DNA from: Planctomycetota bacterium
GTDB lineage: Bacteria > Planctomycetota > Phycisphaerae > Sedimentisphaerales > Anaerobacaceae
Direction of reading: 5' to 3'
Assembly: GCA_022567055.1 (NCBI GenBank)
Contig: JADFHU010000220.1
Coordinates: forward strand, 1 to 8,096
DNA: 8,096 bases
Position 1 is the first letter of the stretch; each line of letters starts with the position of its first letter. The notes beneath the pieces are model-generated. The model was given only the letters and a program-made list of their open reading frames with translations. It did not search any database and was not told the origin of the DNA. The position numbers were made by a program, and so were the translations under genes. This document shows positions 1-6,751 of this stretch, piece by piece.

Positions 1-1830
1 CCCGGCAAACCCGAGCGGGTGAATCCGCTCACCCCAGCCATCAATCAGACATTGACAGACGCCATCGCGGCATATCATCGCCGCGTCTACGACAGGGAAG
101 GCATTCTGTATTATTCGCAGGAGGGCTACGATGACTTCTTCGTGGGCAAGGGGTCGACCTATCCCGACTTGTTCGGATGCGTCGGCATATTATTCGAGCA
201 ACCCAGTTCGCGCGGCGCTCACCAGGATACCCAGAACGGTTTGCTGACCTTTCCCATTTCGATTTCCAATCAATTCAGAACATCGCTTTCTTCGCTGGCA
301 GCCACTGCCGCATTGAAGGATGAGTTACTCGAATATCAGAGAGACTTTTACGCCGACAGTCTGAAGCAGGGTAAGTCCGAGGGTGGCTATTACCTCGCGA
401 CCGCGAATGGCGATCCGACCCGTCTACGGGAGTTCGTCCGCGTTTTGCAAGGACACCATATCGAGGTCGAGGCGCTTGCGAAATCGAAGAAAATCAAGGG
501 CAAGATCTACCCGGCCCAGTGTTCCATCGCCGTTCCTCTTGCTCAGCTTCATTACCCCTATTTGCAAACCCTATGGGAGCGTCGGACAGAATTTGAGGAA
601 GATATTTTCTATGATGTATCCGCTTGGACGTTACCGCTTGCTTTTAATCTTCAGCATACGACCGTCCCGGTCAAGAGGGTCGCCACCAAAGCGATGCCCC
701 CTTCGTTCTTCACCCCGGCGCATGCCAACCCGCTGGGAGAAAGCGCCGTTGGCTATCTCATCGATTGGCGGGATAGCGCGTCGCCCGCTTTGCTCTACGC
801 GCTGCTGGATGCGGAAGCCAACGTGCGGGTGGCGACCCGCCCGTTTACCGCGACCCTGGCTGGAGGCGAGCAAAGGGAATTCGGATACGGCTCCCTATTT
901 GTGGGTAAAGCGCTGAATCCAGCAATTCCCGACCAGGCGATGCGTCTATTGAGGGACGCCGCTGCCGGTGGCGCGCCTGTCTTTCCTGCGGGTAGCAGCT
1001 CGACTCGCTCGGGCATCGATCTCGGCAGCAAGGACTTCAAGGTTCTCAAAAAGCCGAAGGTTATTCTCGTGACCGGACGCGGCATGAACCAATACGACGT
1101 CGGCGAAATCTGGCATTTATTCGATCAGCGCATCCGCATGCCAATTACCATGGTGGATTGGACTCGCCTGGGAAGCGTTTCCTTGCCGGACTATACGCAC
1201 GTGCTTCTAACCCGCGACCTAGATCTCCGAGAAAGCACTCTAGATAAGTTAAAAGCCTTCGTCAAAGGCGGGGGCGTACTATGGGCTCAGGAGCACAGAG
1301 CCGTCAAATGGGTCATTGAGAAAGAGCTTGCCGAAGGCGTCTGGCGCATGACCGAGGAGGAAAAAGTCCAGGAGGCTCGGGAGAAAGCTGCTGAGTCTGA
1401 GCAAGACGATCGTCCCGGCAAGGCCAGTCCGGTTGAACGTCGCCCCTTTGCCGACGCCCGCGATCAACTGGCCTTCAAGCAGGTAAACGGAGCCATATTT
1501 GCCACTTCGGTCGATGTCACCCATCCTATCGGCTATGGCTACGCTTCCGAGTATCTCCCGGTCATTCGCAGCGGCGCGAAGTTTCTCGAGCCCTCTGCAA
1601 ACGCGTATTCGACGCCAGTCCAATACTTAAATGATCCCTTGCTCGCCGGTTATATTTCCGAGGAAAACCTCGTTCTCATGGCCAATTCCGCCAGCCTGAT
1701 CATCGATCAACAAGGTCAGGGCGCCGTCGTTCTCGCCTTGGACAATCCCTCCTTTCGCGCCTTTTGGTGGGGCACGCAACGCTTGCTCATTAACGCCGTC
1801 TTTTTCGGTGAGTTATTGGTGGAGCCGTAG
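1..1830 (+). CDS. M14-family zinc carboxypeptidase-like protein with C-terminal GATase1-like domain, 5' partial
   Basis: The frame is open from base 1, so the gene begins upstream; 609 residues are visible, and the GTG at 19 is probably an internal Val. Residues 1 to about 100 look like the end of an M14 peptidase domain. The motif YPDLFGCVGILFEQ ends with a Glu at residue 66, in the place of the catalytic Glu of this family. The zinc-binding HxxE...H residues would lie upstream and cannot be seen. From residue 351 (KPKVILVTGRG) a class I glutamine-amidotransferase-like Rossmann domain begins, including the strand VKGGGVLWAQEH, with no obvious nucleophile Cys. A charged stretch at residues 447-490 (EEEKVQEAREKAAES) looks like a linker or insertion. 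M14 proteins of roughly 800-900 residues with such a tail are known, usually exported; no signal peptide can be checked here. The peptidase-family call is fairly safe; substrate and activity are unknown. Confidence 0.8.
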   Translation, partial: PGKPERVNPLTPAINQTLTDAIAAYHRRVYDREGILYYSQEGYDDFFVGKGSTYPDLFGCVGILFEQPSSRGAHQDTQNGLLTFPISISNQFRTSLSSLAATAALKDELLEYQRDFYADSLKQGKSEGGYYLATANGDPTRLREFVRVLQGHHIEVEALAKSKKIKGKIYPAQCSIAVPLAQLHYPYLQTLWERRTEFEEDIFYDVSAWTLPLAFNLQHTTVPVKRVATKAMPPSFFTPAHANPLGESAVGYLIDWRDSASPALLYALLDAEANVRVATRPFTATLAGGEQREFGYGSLFVGKALNPAIPDQAMRLLRDAAAGGAPVFPAGSSSTRSGIDLGSKDFKVLKKPKVILVTGRGMNQYDVGEIWHLFDQRIRMPITMVDWTRLGSVSLPDYTHVLLTRDLDLRESTLDKLKAFVKGGGVLWAQEHRAVKWVIEKELAEGVWRMTEEEKVQEAREKAAESEQDDRPGKASPVERRPFADARDQLAFKQVNGAIFATSVDVTHPIGYGYASEYLPVIRSGAKFLEPSANAYSTPVQYLNDPLLAGYISEENLVLMANSASLIIDQQGQGAVVLALDNPSFRAFWWGTQRLLINAVFFGELLVEP

Positions 1831-1850
1831 AAGTTGGGAGGTCGCACCCC

Positions 1851-1902
1851 GGCCTTCGGCAGTGACCATTTTGTCTCTCACTGAGTCACAGAGACACAGA
1901 GG
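1851..1902. repeat. Degenerate single-arm CACAGAG intergenic repeat with GCCTTCGGC core
   Basis: A GGCCTTCGGC core at 1851-1860 is followed by CACTGAGTCACAGAGACACAGAGG (1879-1902, written here as overlapping units CACTGAG, TCACAGAG and ACACAGAG). The units are spaced about 8 bases apart. It resembles the complete inverted-repeat element at 6027-6111, but no opposing CTCTGTG arm is present, so it is probably a decayed copy. Confidence 0.55.
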
Positions 1903-2043
1903 AAAAGATAGGTGATCCAGTATGGCCCCGTGTCCCAAGCGGTTTCTCGGAGCATGTGAGATTATACAGTGCTCTCTCATCGTACCGCAGCATTAGGCTG
2001 CTTCTCATAGGCTCCTGCAGATGCGTTTTCTCAAAGAAATGCC

Positions 2044-2102
2044 TTGACTATCCTATCTTTATAATACATATTAATACATACGAAATAAAGTAGATAAAAA
2101 GG
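2044..2102 (+). promoter_or_regulatory. Candidate vapBC promoter/operator and ribosome binding site
   Basis: The leader contains TTGACT (2044-2049) and TATAAT (2060-2065). They are only 10 bases apart, so they cannot act as one -35/-10 pair. A -10 near CATATT (2067-2072) would give a 17-base spacer from TTGACT. TAATACATA occurs twice, at 2062-2070 and 2072-2080, and TAATA-CA-TATTA at 2062-2073 is an inverted repeat. Antitoxins of this type usually bind such repeats to repress their own operon. AAAAAGG at 2096-2102 lies 7 bases before the vapB ATG and is a good Shine-Dalgarno site. The exact promoter is an inference. Confidence 0.45.
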
Positions 2103-2109
2103 TATTATT

Positions 2110-2304
2110 ATGAGAACAACATTGAACATAGAAGACGAACTCCTCGCCAGAGCATCTGATTTGACGGGCGTTCGAGAAAAAACAGCTCTCGTTCGTATGG
2201 GGCTAGAGGCCCTGATTGCGTTGAAGAGTAGCGAGCGCTTGGCAAAACTGGGTGGGACGGAAAAGTCGCTCAAGTCACCTCCTAGGCGGAGAGTGGGCAA
2301 TTGA
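2110..2304 (+). CDS. vapB: VapB-family antitoxin
   Basis: This 64-residue protein opens with MRTTLNIEDELLARASDLTGV, typical of VapB antitoxins: a short beta strand (RTTLNI) and a helix forming the DNA-binding ribbon-helix-helix part. The C-terminal tail (residues 40-64, basic and Pro-rich at SPPRRR) is the expected toxin-wrapping segment. The ATG at 2110 is preceded at the right distance by AAAAAGG. The stop codon lies 3 bases before the vapC ATG, so the two are almost certainly co-transcribed and translationally coupled. In such pairs the antitoxin neutralises the PIN-domain RNase and, with it, represses the operon. The AT-rich leader contrasts with the surrounding genes, which fits acquisition by transfer. 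Confidence 0.87.
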   Translation: MRTTLNIEDELLARASDLTGVREKTALVRMGLEALIALKSSERLAKLGGTEKSLKSPPRRRVGN

Positions 2305-2307
2305 ATC

Positions 2308-2661
2308 ATGGTCCTTGTTGATACATCCATATGGGTATCCCACCTGCGTAATGGAAGTGAGGCATTGGCGAAGAAACTCCGGGAAGGGATTGTCGTGTGC
2401 CATCCCTTTGTCATTGGTGAATTGGCCTGTGGAAACCTCAAGAATAGGCGCGAGATATTAGAGTCATTGCAGGCTCTGCCGACAGTCGAGGTGGCTGAGC
2501 AAATAGAGCTCTTGGAATTCATCGAAAACAAGGGCATCATGGGTAAGGGTCTTGGTTGGATTGACATGCATTTGATCGCTTCAAGTCTCTTGAGTCATGT
2601 TCAATTGTGGACATCGGATAAGAGACTTAAGCAGGTAGCAACTGACTTGGATCTGAGTTGA
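2308..2661 (+). CDS. vapC: VapC-family PIN-domain toxin (ribonuclease)
   Basis: This 117-residue protein is a single PIN domain of normal VapC length. The conserved acidic residues that bind Mg2+ are all present: Asp5 in VLVDTSIW, Glu38 in VIGELACG, Asp86 in GWIDMHL and Asp104 in WTSDKRL. It should therefore be an active metal-dependent endoribonuclease; VapC toxins typically cut tRNA or rRNA. The start codon follows the vapB stop by 3 bases. A GGAGAG at 2288-2293 is rather far upstream (14 bases), which fits translational coupling to vapB. The gene converges with the ABC operon on the other strand, leaving only 55 bases between the stops. Confidence 0.9.
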   Translation: MVLVDTSIWVSHLRNGSEALAKKLREGIVVCHPFVIGELACGNLKNRREILESLQALPTVEVAEQIELLEFIENKGIMGKGLGWIDMHLIASSLLSHVQLWTSDKRLKQVATDLDLS

Positions 2662-2686
2662 AACATTTCATCTCAGCAGTAGCCGA

Positions 2687-2707
2687 CCGAAAACCGAAAA
2701 CCGAAAT
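2687..2707. repeat. Three-copy heptamer tandem repeat CCGAAAA
   Basis: CCGAAAA occurs twice, followed by CCGAAAT, head to tail, in the short gap between the convergent vapC and ATPase genes. No clear hairpin terminator is visible in this gap. The repeat is short and could be chance slippage. Confidence 0.6.
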
Positions 2708-2716
2708 CCCCCTCGC

Positions 2717-3355
2717 CTAGGGCTCTACGATCGTGCCATCCTTCAGAATGAACTCGATGTCGGCCAGCTTTTGGGCTTCCAAGCGGTTATGCGTGATGTG
2801 AAGGGTGGTGATGCGCTGTTTCTTGATGGTGTTCAGCAGCAGATCGCAGATCTCTTCATGGGTGTCCCAGTCCAGGGCGCTGAGCGGTTCGTCCAGGCAG
2901 AGGGCATGGGGCTTGAGGGTCAGGACGCGTCCCAGGGCCACCCGTTGAATCTCTCCGCCACTGAGTTTGTCGGGGTAACGATCCAGGAGATGATCGATGC
3001 CCAGCAGGGTGGCCACCTCCTCCACACGCTCGGCAATGGCCTTACTGTCGTAACGATGGACGATCAAGCCGAAGGCCAGTTGCTCGCCCACACGGTAGTT
3101 GGGAAACAGCGCCCCGTCCTGCGGGACATAGCCAATGCGTCGTTCCGCGGGACGCTTGGTGGTGATGTCTTGCCCGGCGATGGTGATCGTGCCGGCCTGG
3201 ATGGGACGTAGTCCACAGACGGCTTCCAGCAAGGTGGTCTTGCCGGAGCCGCTCTTGCCGGTGAGGACCGCATGGCGGCCTTCGGGGATGTGAAAGGAGA
3301 TACCCTCCAACGAGAACTCTCCCTGCGTCATGCTGAGATTGTCCACGCGAATCAT
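2717..3355 (-). CDS. modC: Molybdate/tungstate-type ABC transporter ATP-binding protein
   Basis: This 212-residue protein is a complete ABC nucleotide-binding domain that powers the importer encoded upstream. The Walker A motif is GKSGSGKT (33-40), the Q-loop is YVPQDGALFP (Gln79), the signature is LSGGEIQR (131-138), Walker B is ALCLDEP (151-157), followed by the D-loop SALD, and the switch His is at 189 (HITHN). It lacks the C-terminal TOBE domain that many ModC proteins carry, so oxyanion feedback through TOBE is not expected. Its ATG overlaps the permease stop by ATGA at 3352-3355. The ATPase call is certain; the substrate comes from the neighbouring permease and binding protein, and molybdate versus tungstate cannot be separated. 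Confidence 0.85.
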   Translation of the reverse strand: MIRVDNLSMTQGEFSLEGISFHIPEGRHAVLTGKSGSGKTTLLEAVCGLRPIQAGTITIAGQDITTKRPAERRIGYVPQDGALFPNYRVGEQLAFGLIVHRYDSKAIAERVEEVATLLGIDHLLDRYPDKLSGGEIQRVALGRVLTLKPHALCLDEPLSALDWDTHEEICDLLLNTIKKQRITTLHITHNRLEAQKLADIEFILKDGTIVEP

Positions 3356-4380
3356 AGATAGCCTTTCTTCATGCCAAAGAGGCGGGCCACGATGAGCACG
3401 ACGGCCGCCGTGAAGATCATCAGTAGAGAAATGGCCAACATCCCCTTGAGGCTGCCGGCCTGCATTTCCAGGAATACCGACGTGGGCAAGACTTCCGTGC
3501 GCATCCGTGTCGAGCCGGCAAAGACCAGGATGGGCCCGAATTCGCCCAGGGCCCTGGCCCAGGCCAGGGTCCCGGCGGCCAGGACGCCATAGCGGGCCTG
3601 GGGCATGATGACCATCCAGAAGGCGCGGGCACGGTTGCAGCCCAGGGTCAGGGCCACGTTTTCATAGCGTTGCGGGATGCGGTCGAAGGTCACGCGCAGG
3701 GTGCGCACGGCGAAGGCCGCCGCAACCATGAATTGGGCCAGTATCACGGCCGGGATCTCATAGACCACATAGGCACTCGTCCAGGAGAAGGGGGGAAAGT
3801 TGAAGAGCACCAGGAGACTGATCCCCACCACCAGCGGCGGTAAGACAATGGGGATGTCCAGGATGGTATCGAAGATGGCCTTGCCGCGGAAATTAAACCG
3901 TGACATGATATAGCCGATGGGGATGGCCACCCAGAGCGAGAGAATCGTCGAGATGGTGCAGGAGACCAGACTCAGGACGATGGCGTAGCGAATCTCGGGC
4001 GAGACCAGGGCTCGGTACATGGCCTGGGTGCCGGTCATCTCGCCATTGGTCAAGAGATCTCCCTTCTTGACGCGGTCACCCGATTCTACATAGAGACGTT
4101 GGTCCGCCCGGATGGCGTAGTCCTCGCCGGCCCCCGTCTTCGGATCGCGCACGGTCACCAAGTGCCCGGCGCCCTGGGGCATGATTTCGACAATCCCCAC
4201 ATTGCGAGACATCACGGCCATGTTCTCTGTGTCCGGGTCCACGAACATGTAGGCGATGTCCGCAAGCACCATCAACACGATTAGCAGGATATACACGCCT
4301 GCCAAGAGCCCCAGGCAGAAGAGAAAGGGCTTGTCGGAGCGTACGCGTAAGTCGGGGTTTGCGTGGTGGGGTCGACTCAT
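3352..4380 (-). CDS. modB: Molybdate/tungstate-type ABC transporter permease with extracytoplasmic insert
   Basis: I place the start at the ATG at 4380 (342 residues). It forms an ATGA overlap with the stop of the binding-protein gene and has GGAG five bases upstream; an in-frame ATG at 4404 would add 8 residues. Residues about 18-45 form the first membrane span after a basic N-terminus. Residues about 46-125 are an unusual soluble insert containing VESGDRVKKGDLLTNG. The BPD transporter core follows, with several spans, an IVLPPLVVGISLL segment, and the EAA coupling loop RYENVALTLGCNRARAFWMV (239-258) that docks on the ATPase. The core resembles ModB/WtpB and sulfate-type CysT permeases. The insert recalls barrel-sandwich hybrid (lipoyl-like) sequences and is not part of the standard short ModB fold. 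Confidence 0.85.
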   Translation of the reverse strand: MSRPHHANPDLRVRSDKPFLFCLGLLAGVYILLIVLMVLADIAYMFVDPDTENMAVMSRNVGIVEIMPQGAGHLVTVRDPKTGAGEDYAIRADQRLYVESGDRVKKGDLLTNGEMTGTQAMYRALVSPEIRYAIVLSLVSCTISTILSLWVAIPIGYIMSRFNFRGKAIFDTILDIPIVLPPLVVGISLLVLFNFPPFSWTSAYVVYEIPAVILAQFMVAAAFAVRTLRVTFDRIPQRYENVALTLGCNRARAFWMVIMPQARYGVLAAGTLAWARALGEFGPILVFAGSTRMRTEVLPTSVFLEMQAGSLKGMLAISLLMIFTAAVVLIVARLFGMKKGYL

Positions 4381-5948
4381 TTGCTCTCCGTGTCGGAGAC
4401 CCACTGGAATCCATATTCCAAAAAGCGCTTCTTAGATTTCTCGGTGGAGTGGAGCGCATTGATCAGTCGTTCCGTGAGTCGGGGATAGGGCGTACGAAGA
4501 GAAGCGCCAATGTTTTGCGTGGCTTTGGCCAGGGGGTGGCCAATGGGAATCAAGTCACAAGTTTCCCTGGCGAAGTGACAGTTGGCCACATAGACCAGCA
4601 CCGCGTCTAACTTGGGGTGGCCGGTCATCTGCAACACGAGTTCATGGGCCGTGGGCGTGGTCACAATCGCGTTGCTCCGCACGGCCTCCTTGAGACCCAT
4701 CAGGGTGAAGAGTTTCCAGCTCAGAGAACCGAGCGTGCTCATCTTGGGATCGGTCGTGCCAAAGCTGACCCCTTCTCGGGCCAGATCTTCCAGACGGGCT
4801 ATCCCCTTGGGATTGCCCTTGCGGACCAGGATGATGATGTCTGTTGTCGAGATATCCCTACCCTCGCCAAAATCCTCCGCGACTGGATCATAGAAGGTCT
4901 TATCACAGGTCATGTAGACATCGGGGAAACCGGCCTCGCTCTCGCCACTCTTGATACTCTGCATGGTGGTGACCAGTGTGCCACATCCGCCAAACTCAGT
5001 ACGGATCTTGATGCCCTCCCGCTCCTCAAATTCCCGCAGAGTCCGTTGCACGGCATTGCGATTTACCCCCCCGCAGAAGAATGTCAATTCGGGTTGCGGG
5101 TGCCACCTGTCTCCAGGGACGGGTGAGAAGAAATGGCGGGCGAAAACGGCGTTCCCCTGCTCAGGGGCAGACAAATACCGTGCAAAGGCGAGGGCCCGGG
5201 CGGGAACCTTACTCGTTGATACCACGTTGACCGAGGTGGAGGAGCTTGCCCCTGCCAACTCTGGCAAGTCAAAGATCTTTAGCTTGTATTGTCGGGCCGT
5301 GGTGTCCCAGAGGAAGCCGGCCTGCGCATCGTCCGACGTCTGAATGGCATTGGCCGCCTCCACCACCGTGGGGAAGCTGACCTTCATGGCCTTATTCAGG
5401 GCTTCATACATCCCCAGTGCCGCCAGCGTCTTCTGCGCAAACCGACCGGCGGCCGCCTCGGGATTGCACATGACAAAGGAGATGTTCTGCTCGAGCAAGT
5501 CATTCAGGCTCGTGATTTTCAGATCGGTCTCGCGTTTGCCCGCCAGGACCAACCTGAATGTCGCCAGAGGAAAATACTCCTGTGTCAAACCATCCGCAGC
5601 GGTCTTCTTGGCATAGTAGTCATTGGCGGGGATGTAGAGATCGGCGAGTGGCTTGCCGGACTTCGTTTCCTCCCTGATGAGTATCTCTAGATGACCGCTA
5701 GAGGCGGGTTCCAAGCGGATGGGCTGATTATATTTCTCTTTATAGCTCTTGGCGGCCTCTTTAACGGGTAGTAGCATCCCCGCCGCACAGTAGACCACGA
5801 GTTCTTTTTCATTCCGTGTGAAACGTAGGCCTGCGACTCGACGCCCAAAGAGCAGGGCAAACAGCAAGACCGCAATGACCAATAGCGACAGCCAACCGAA
5901 GTGGATCCACCAGTTCTTCTTGGTCTGATAGCTACGATGCTCACTCAT
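4377..5948 (-). CDS. Membrane-anchored tandem ModA-like substrate-binding protein
   Basis: This 523-residue protein is about twice the usual ModA length. Residues 17-34 form one hydrophobic segment after a basic N-terminus with no lipobox, so it is probably an uncleaved anchor facing the periplasm. Two homologous type II periplasmic binding domains follow: residues about 49-275 (starting ELVVYCAAGMLLPVKEA) and about 285-515 (starting ELTFFCGGVNRNAVQRT). Each has the same order: an opening strand, a Ser/Gly-rich ligand loop (ASSGHLEI in one, GGCGTLVTT in the other), a 'DLYIPAND'/'DVYMTCDKT' strand, and later hinge segments. The ligand loops differ, so the two domains may bind different ligands or with different affinity. 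GGGAGG at 5957-5962 lies 8 bases before the ATG. It is first in the operon with the permease and ATPase genes. Molybdate or tungstate is the likeliest ligand, but this is inferred. Confidence 0.82.
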   Translation of the reverse strand: MSEHRSYQTKKNWWIHFGWLSLLVIAVLLFALLFGRRVAGLRFTRNEKELVVYCAAGMLLPVKEAAKSYKEKYNQPIRLEPASSGHLEILIREETKSGKPLADLYIPANDYYAKKTAADGLTQEYFPLATFRLVLAGKRETDLKITSLNDLLEQNISFVMCNPEAAAGRFAQKTLAALGMYEALNKAMKVSFPTVVEAANAIQTSDDAQAGFLWDTTARQYKLKIFDLPELAGASSSTSVNVVSTSKVPARALAFARYLSAPEQGNAVFARHFFSPVPGDRWHPQPELTFFCGGVNRNAVQRTLREFEEREGIKIRTEFGGCGTLVTTMQSIKSGESEAGFPDVYMTCDKTFYDPVAEDFGEGRDISTTDIIILVRKGNPKGIARLEDLAREGVSFGTTDPKMSTLGSLSWKLFTLMGLKEAVRSNAIVTTPTAHELVLQMTGHPKLDAVLVYVANCHFARETCDLIPIGHPLAKATQNIGASLRTPYPRLTERLINALHSTEKSKKRFLEYGFQWVSDTESK

Positions 5949-5956
5949 TGCAGTTG

Positions 5957-5962
5957 CCTCCC
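5957..5962 (-). promoter_or_regulatory. Ribosome binding site of the ABC operon's first gene
   Basis: On the minus strand GGGAGG lies 8 bases before the ATG at 5948. It is a strong Shine-Dalgarno match and supports that start codon. Confidence 0.7.
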
Positions 5963-5980
5963 AGGTACTTCAACTCTACA

Positions 5981-6016
5981 GTTGCATAAGTATCAGCATA
6001 TGCCTTCGGCATATGC
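5981..6016. repeat. Shared head element with perfect 9-bp-stem palindrome
   Basis: The stretch GCATAAGTATCAGCATATGCC (here split as GCATAAGTATCA and GCATATGCC) leads into a perfect hairpin at 5996-6016: arms GCATATGCC and GGCATATGC around a TTC loop. A closely related sequence occurs at 7264-7292. In both places it lies 37-38 bases upstream of the start codon of the next minus-strand operon. It may be a promoter/operator, an RNA hairpin in the leader, or the end of a mobile repeat. Confidence 0.6.
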
Positions 6017-6026
6017 ACGGTGTTTT

Positions 6027-6111
6027 ACCACAGAGCATTCAGAGGTCACAGAGAGGCTATCTCCGCTGCTTTCCTCGTTCTCTTCTCTGTGCCCTCGGTG
6101 TCCTCTGTGGT
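6027..6111. repeat. CACAGAG-type inverted repeat with 27-base arms
   Basis: The left arm (6027-6053) and right arm (6085-6111) are reverse complements at 22 of 27 positions by my count. Each arm is three 9-base units ending in CAGAG or CCGAG. The left units are ACCACAGAG, CATTCAGAG and GTCACAGAG. The right arm on the minus strand reads ACCACAGAG, GACACCGAG and GGCACAGAG. The loop is 31 bases. A T7 run at 6118-6124 follows, so a plus-strand transcript would meet a terminator-like structure, but no plus-strand gene ends here. Confidence 0.75.
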
Positions 6112-6146
6112 TCAAACTTTTTTTGGTTCCGGCCGAAGTCCGGGCC

Positions 6147-6186
6147 GTGTCCTCTGCGGTGAAATACCATCGCCATGCCGAATGCA
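6147..6186. repeat. Partial extra copies of the CACAGAG arm and head element
   Basis: GTGTCCTCTGCGGTGAAA (6147-6164) directly repeats GTGTCCTCTGTGGTTCAAA (6099-6117) with small changes. It runs into AAATACCATCGCCATGCC (6162-6179), which resembles the TAYCA...GCATGCC part of the head elements at 5985 and 7268. The repeat cluster thus appears bounded by head-like sequences in the same orientation, though this copy is diverged. Confidence 0.45.
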
Positions 6187-6223
6187 TCTGCTCAAGGTCT
6201 TGCCAAGTTAGGTTCAACATACT

Positions 6224-6751
6224 CTAGGGGTTCTCAATTTGATAGTGACATCTCTCAAGCCATCCACCCATCAGGATGGAGGAGAGGACAACCAAGGGCA
6301 GGGACACCGCGAAACGCACGAGCGTGAAACGTCCGCCCAGATAACCGGCCTCGAAGAGCGTCATGGGGACGCGACAAATGGCCGCCGCACCGACATAGGT
6401 AAAGATGACGCTCAGCTTGGCCCTCTTGGTGTGCAGGGCGTGGGCCACGGGAAAAGTCACAAACATCCCGCCGACGGTGGTCCCTGCCAAGAGCAGCGCC
6501 CAGACAAAGCCGCCCCAACCCGAGGCCTGGCCCATAGTGCGCTCAACCGTTTCCCTTTTTATCCACACCTCAAACAGACCTATCAAGACAAAGGCACAGG
6601 GAAATATCTTGACCATGCCCTTGATGAATTCACCCCAATGCCGACCCATGGTGATGCCCGGCTGCCAAGCCACCTGTCGTGCTATCACCAGGCCCATGAG
6701 GTAGGTTCCGATGAGGAGCCAGAGCGCCATGGAGATTATCTTGTTCTTCAC
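6224..6751 (-). CDS. DUF318/ArsP-type permease, second half-gene
   Basis: I choose the GTG at 6751 (175 residues). It overlaps the upstream stop as GTGA and has GGGGAG five bases before it; an ATG at 6772 would add 7 residues and a longer overlap. About five membrane spans are visible: ALWLLIGTYLMGLVIA, VKIFPCAFVLIGLFEVWI, a Gly/Thr-rich LLLAGTTVGGMFVTFPVAHAL, FTYVGAAAICRVPMTLF, and a last one after RFTLVR. The order matches one half of the predicted permeases of the DUF318/ArsP (COG0701) family, which usually carry two such halves in one chain. Its ending (YLGGRFTLVR... GGWLER) resembles that of its partner (YFGLKVTLVR... GWIFGE). The two probably form a heterodimer. The substrate is unknown; known relatives include organoarsenical exporters. 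A Cys in AAICRVP could matter for metal or thiol binding, but that is speculation. Confidence 0.75.
   Translation of the reverse strand: MKNKIISMALWLLIGTYLMGLVIARQVAWQPGITMGRHWGEFIKGMVKIFPCAFVLIGLFEVWIKRETVERTMGQASGWGGFVWALLLAGTTVGGMFVTFPVAHALHTKRAKLSVIFTYVGAAAICRVPMTLFEAGYLGGRFTLVRFAVSLPLVVLSSILMGGWLERCHYQIENP

Larger units (their letters stand above)
1831..2109. other. Intergenic region between peptidase gene and vapB
   Basis: This 279-base gap has no convincing gene. Its left part holds a GCCTTCGGC core and a degenerate CACAGAG repeat. The middle (about 1910-2035) shows only a weak 5-bp hairpin, GCAGC/GCTGC at 1987-2001. The right part is strikingly AT-rich and forms the vapB leader. No clear Rho-independent terminator follows the peptidase gene. 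Confidence 0.6.

Noticed and set aside
2044..2065. TTGACT and TATAAT as one sigma-70 promoter
   Set aside because: The boxes are only 10 bases apart, too close for one promoter; at most one belongs to the real promoter.
2031..2567. 178-codon minus-strand frame opposite vapBC
   Set aside because: It is antisense to two well-supported toxin-antitoxin genes and has no domain signature.
6085..6124. Rho-independent terminator (CTCTGTG arm plus T7)
   Set aside because: It would act on plus-strand transcripts, but no plus-strand gene lies upstream within several kb; the structure is better explained as part of the repeat.
5993..6227. Open frames on both strands in the gap, one coding an NHRGHRGHRE-like peptide
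   Set aside because: They are translations of the CACAGAG inverted repeat, a well-known source of spurious protein calls; no convincing ribosome site or domain.
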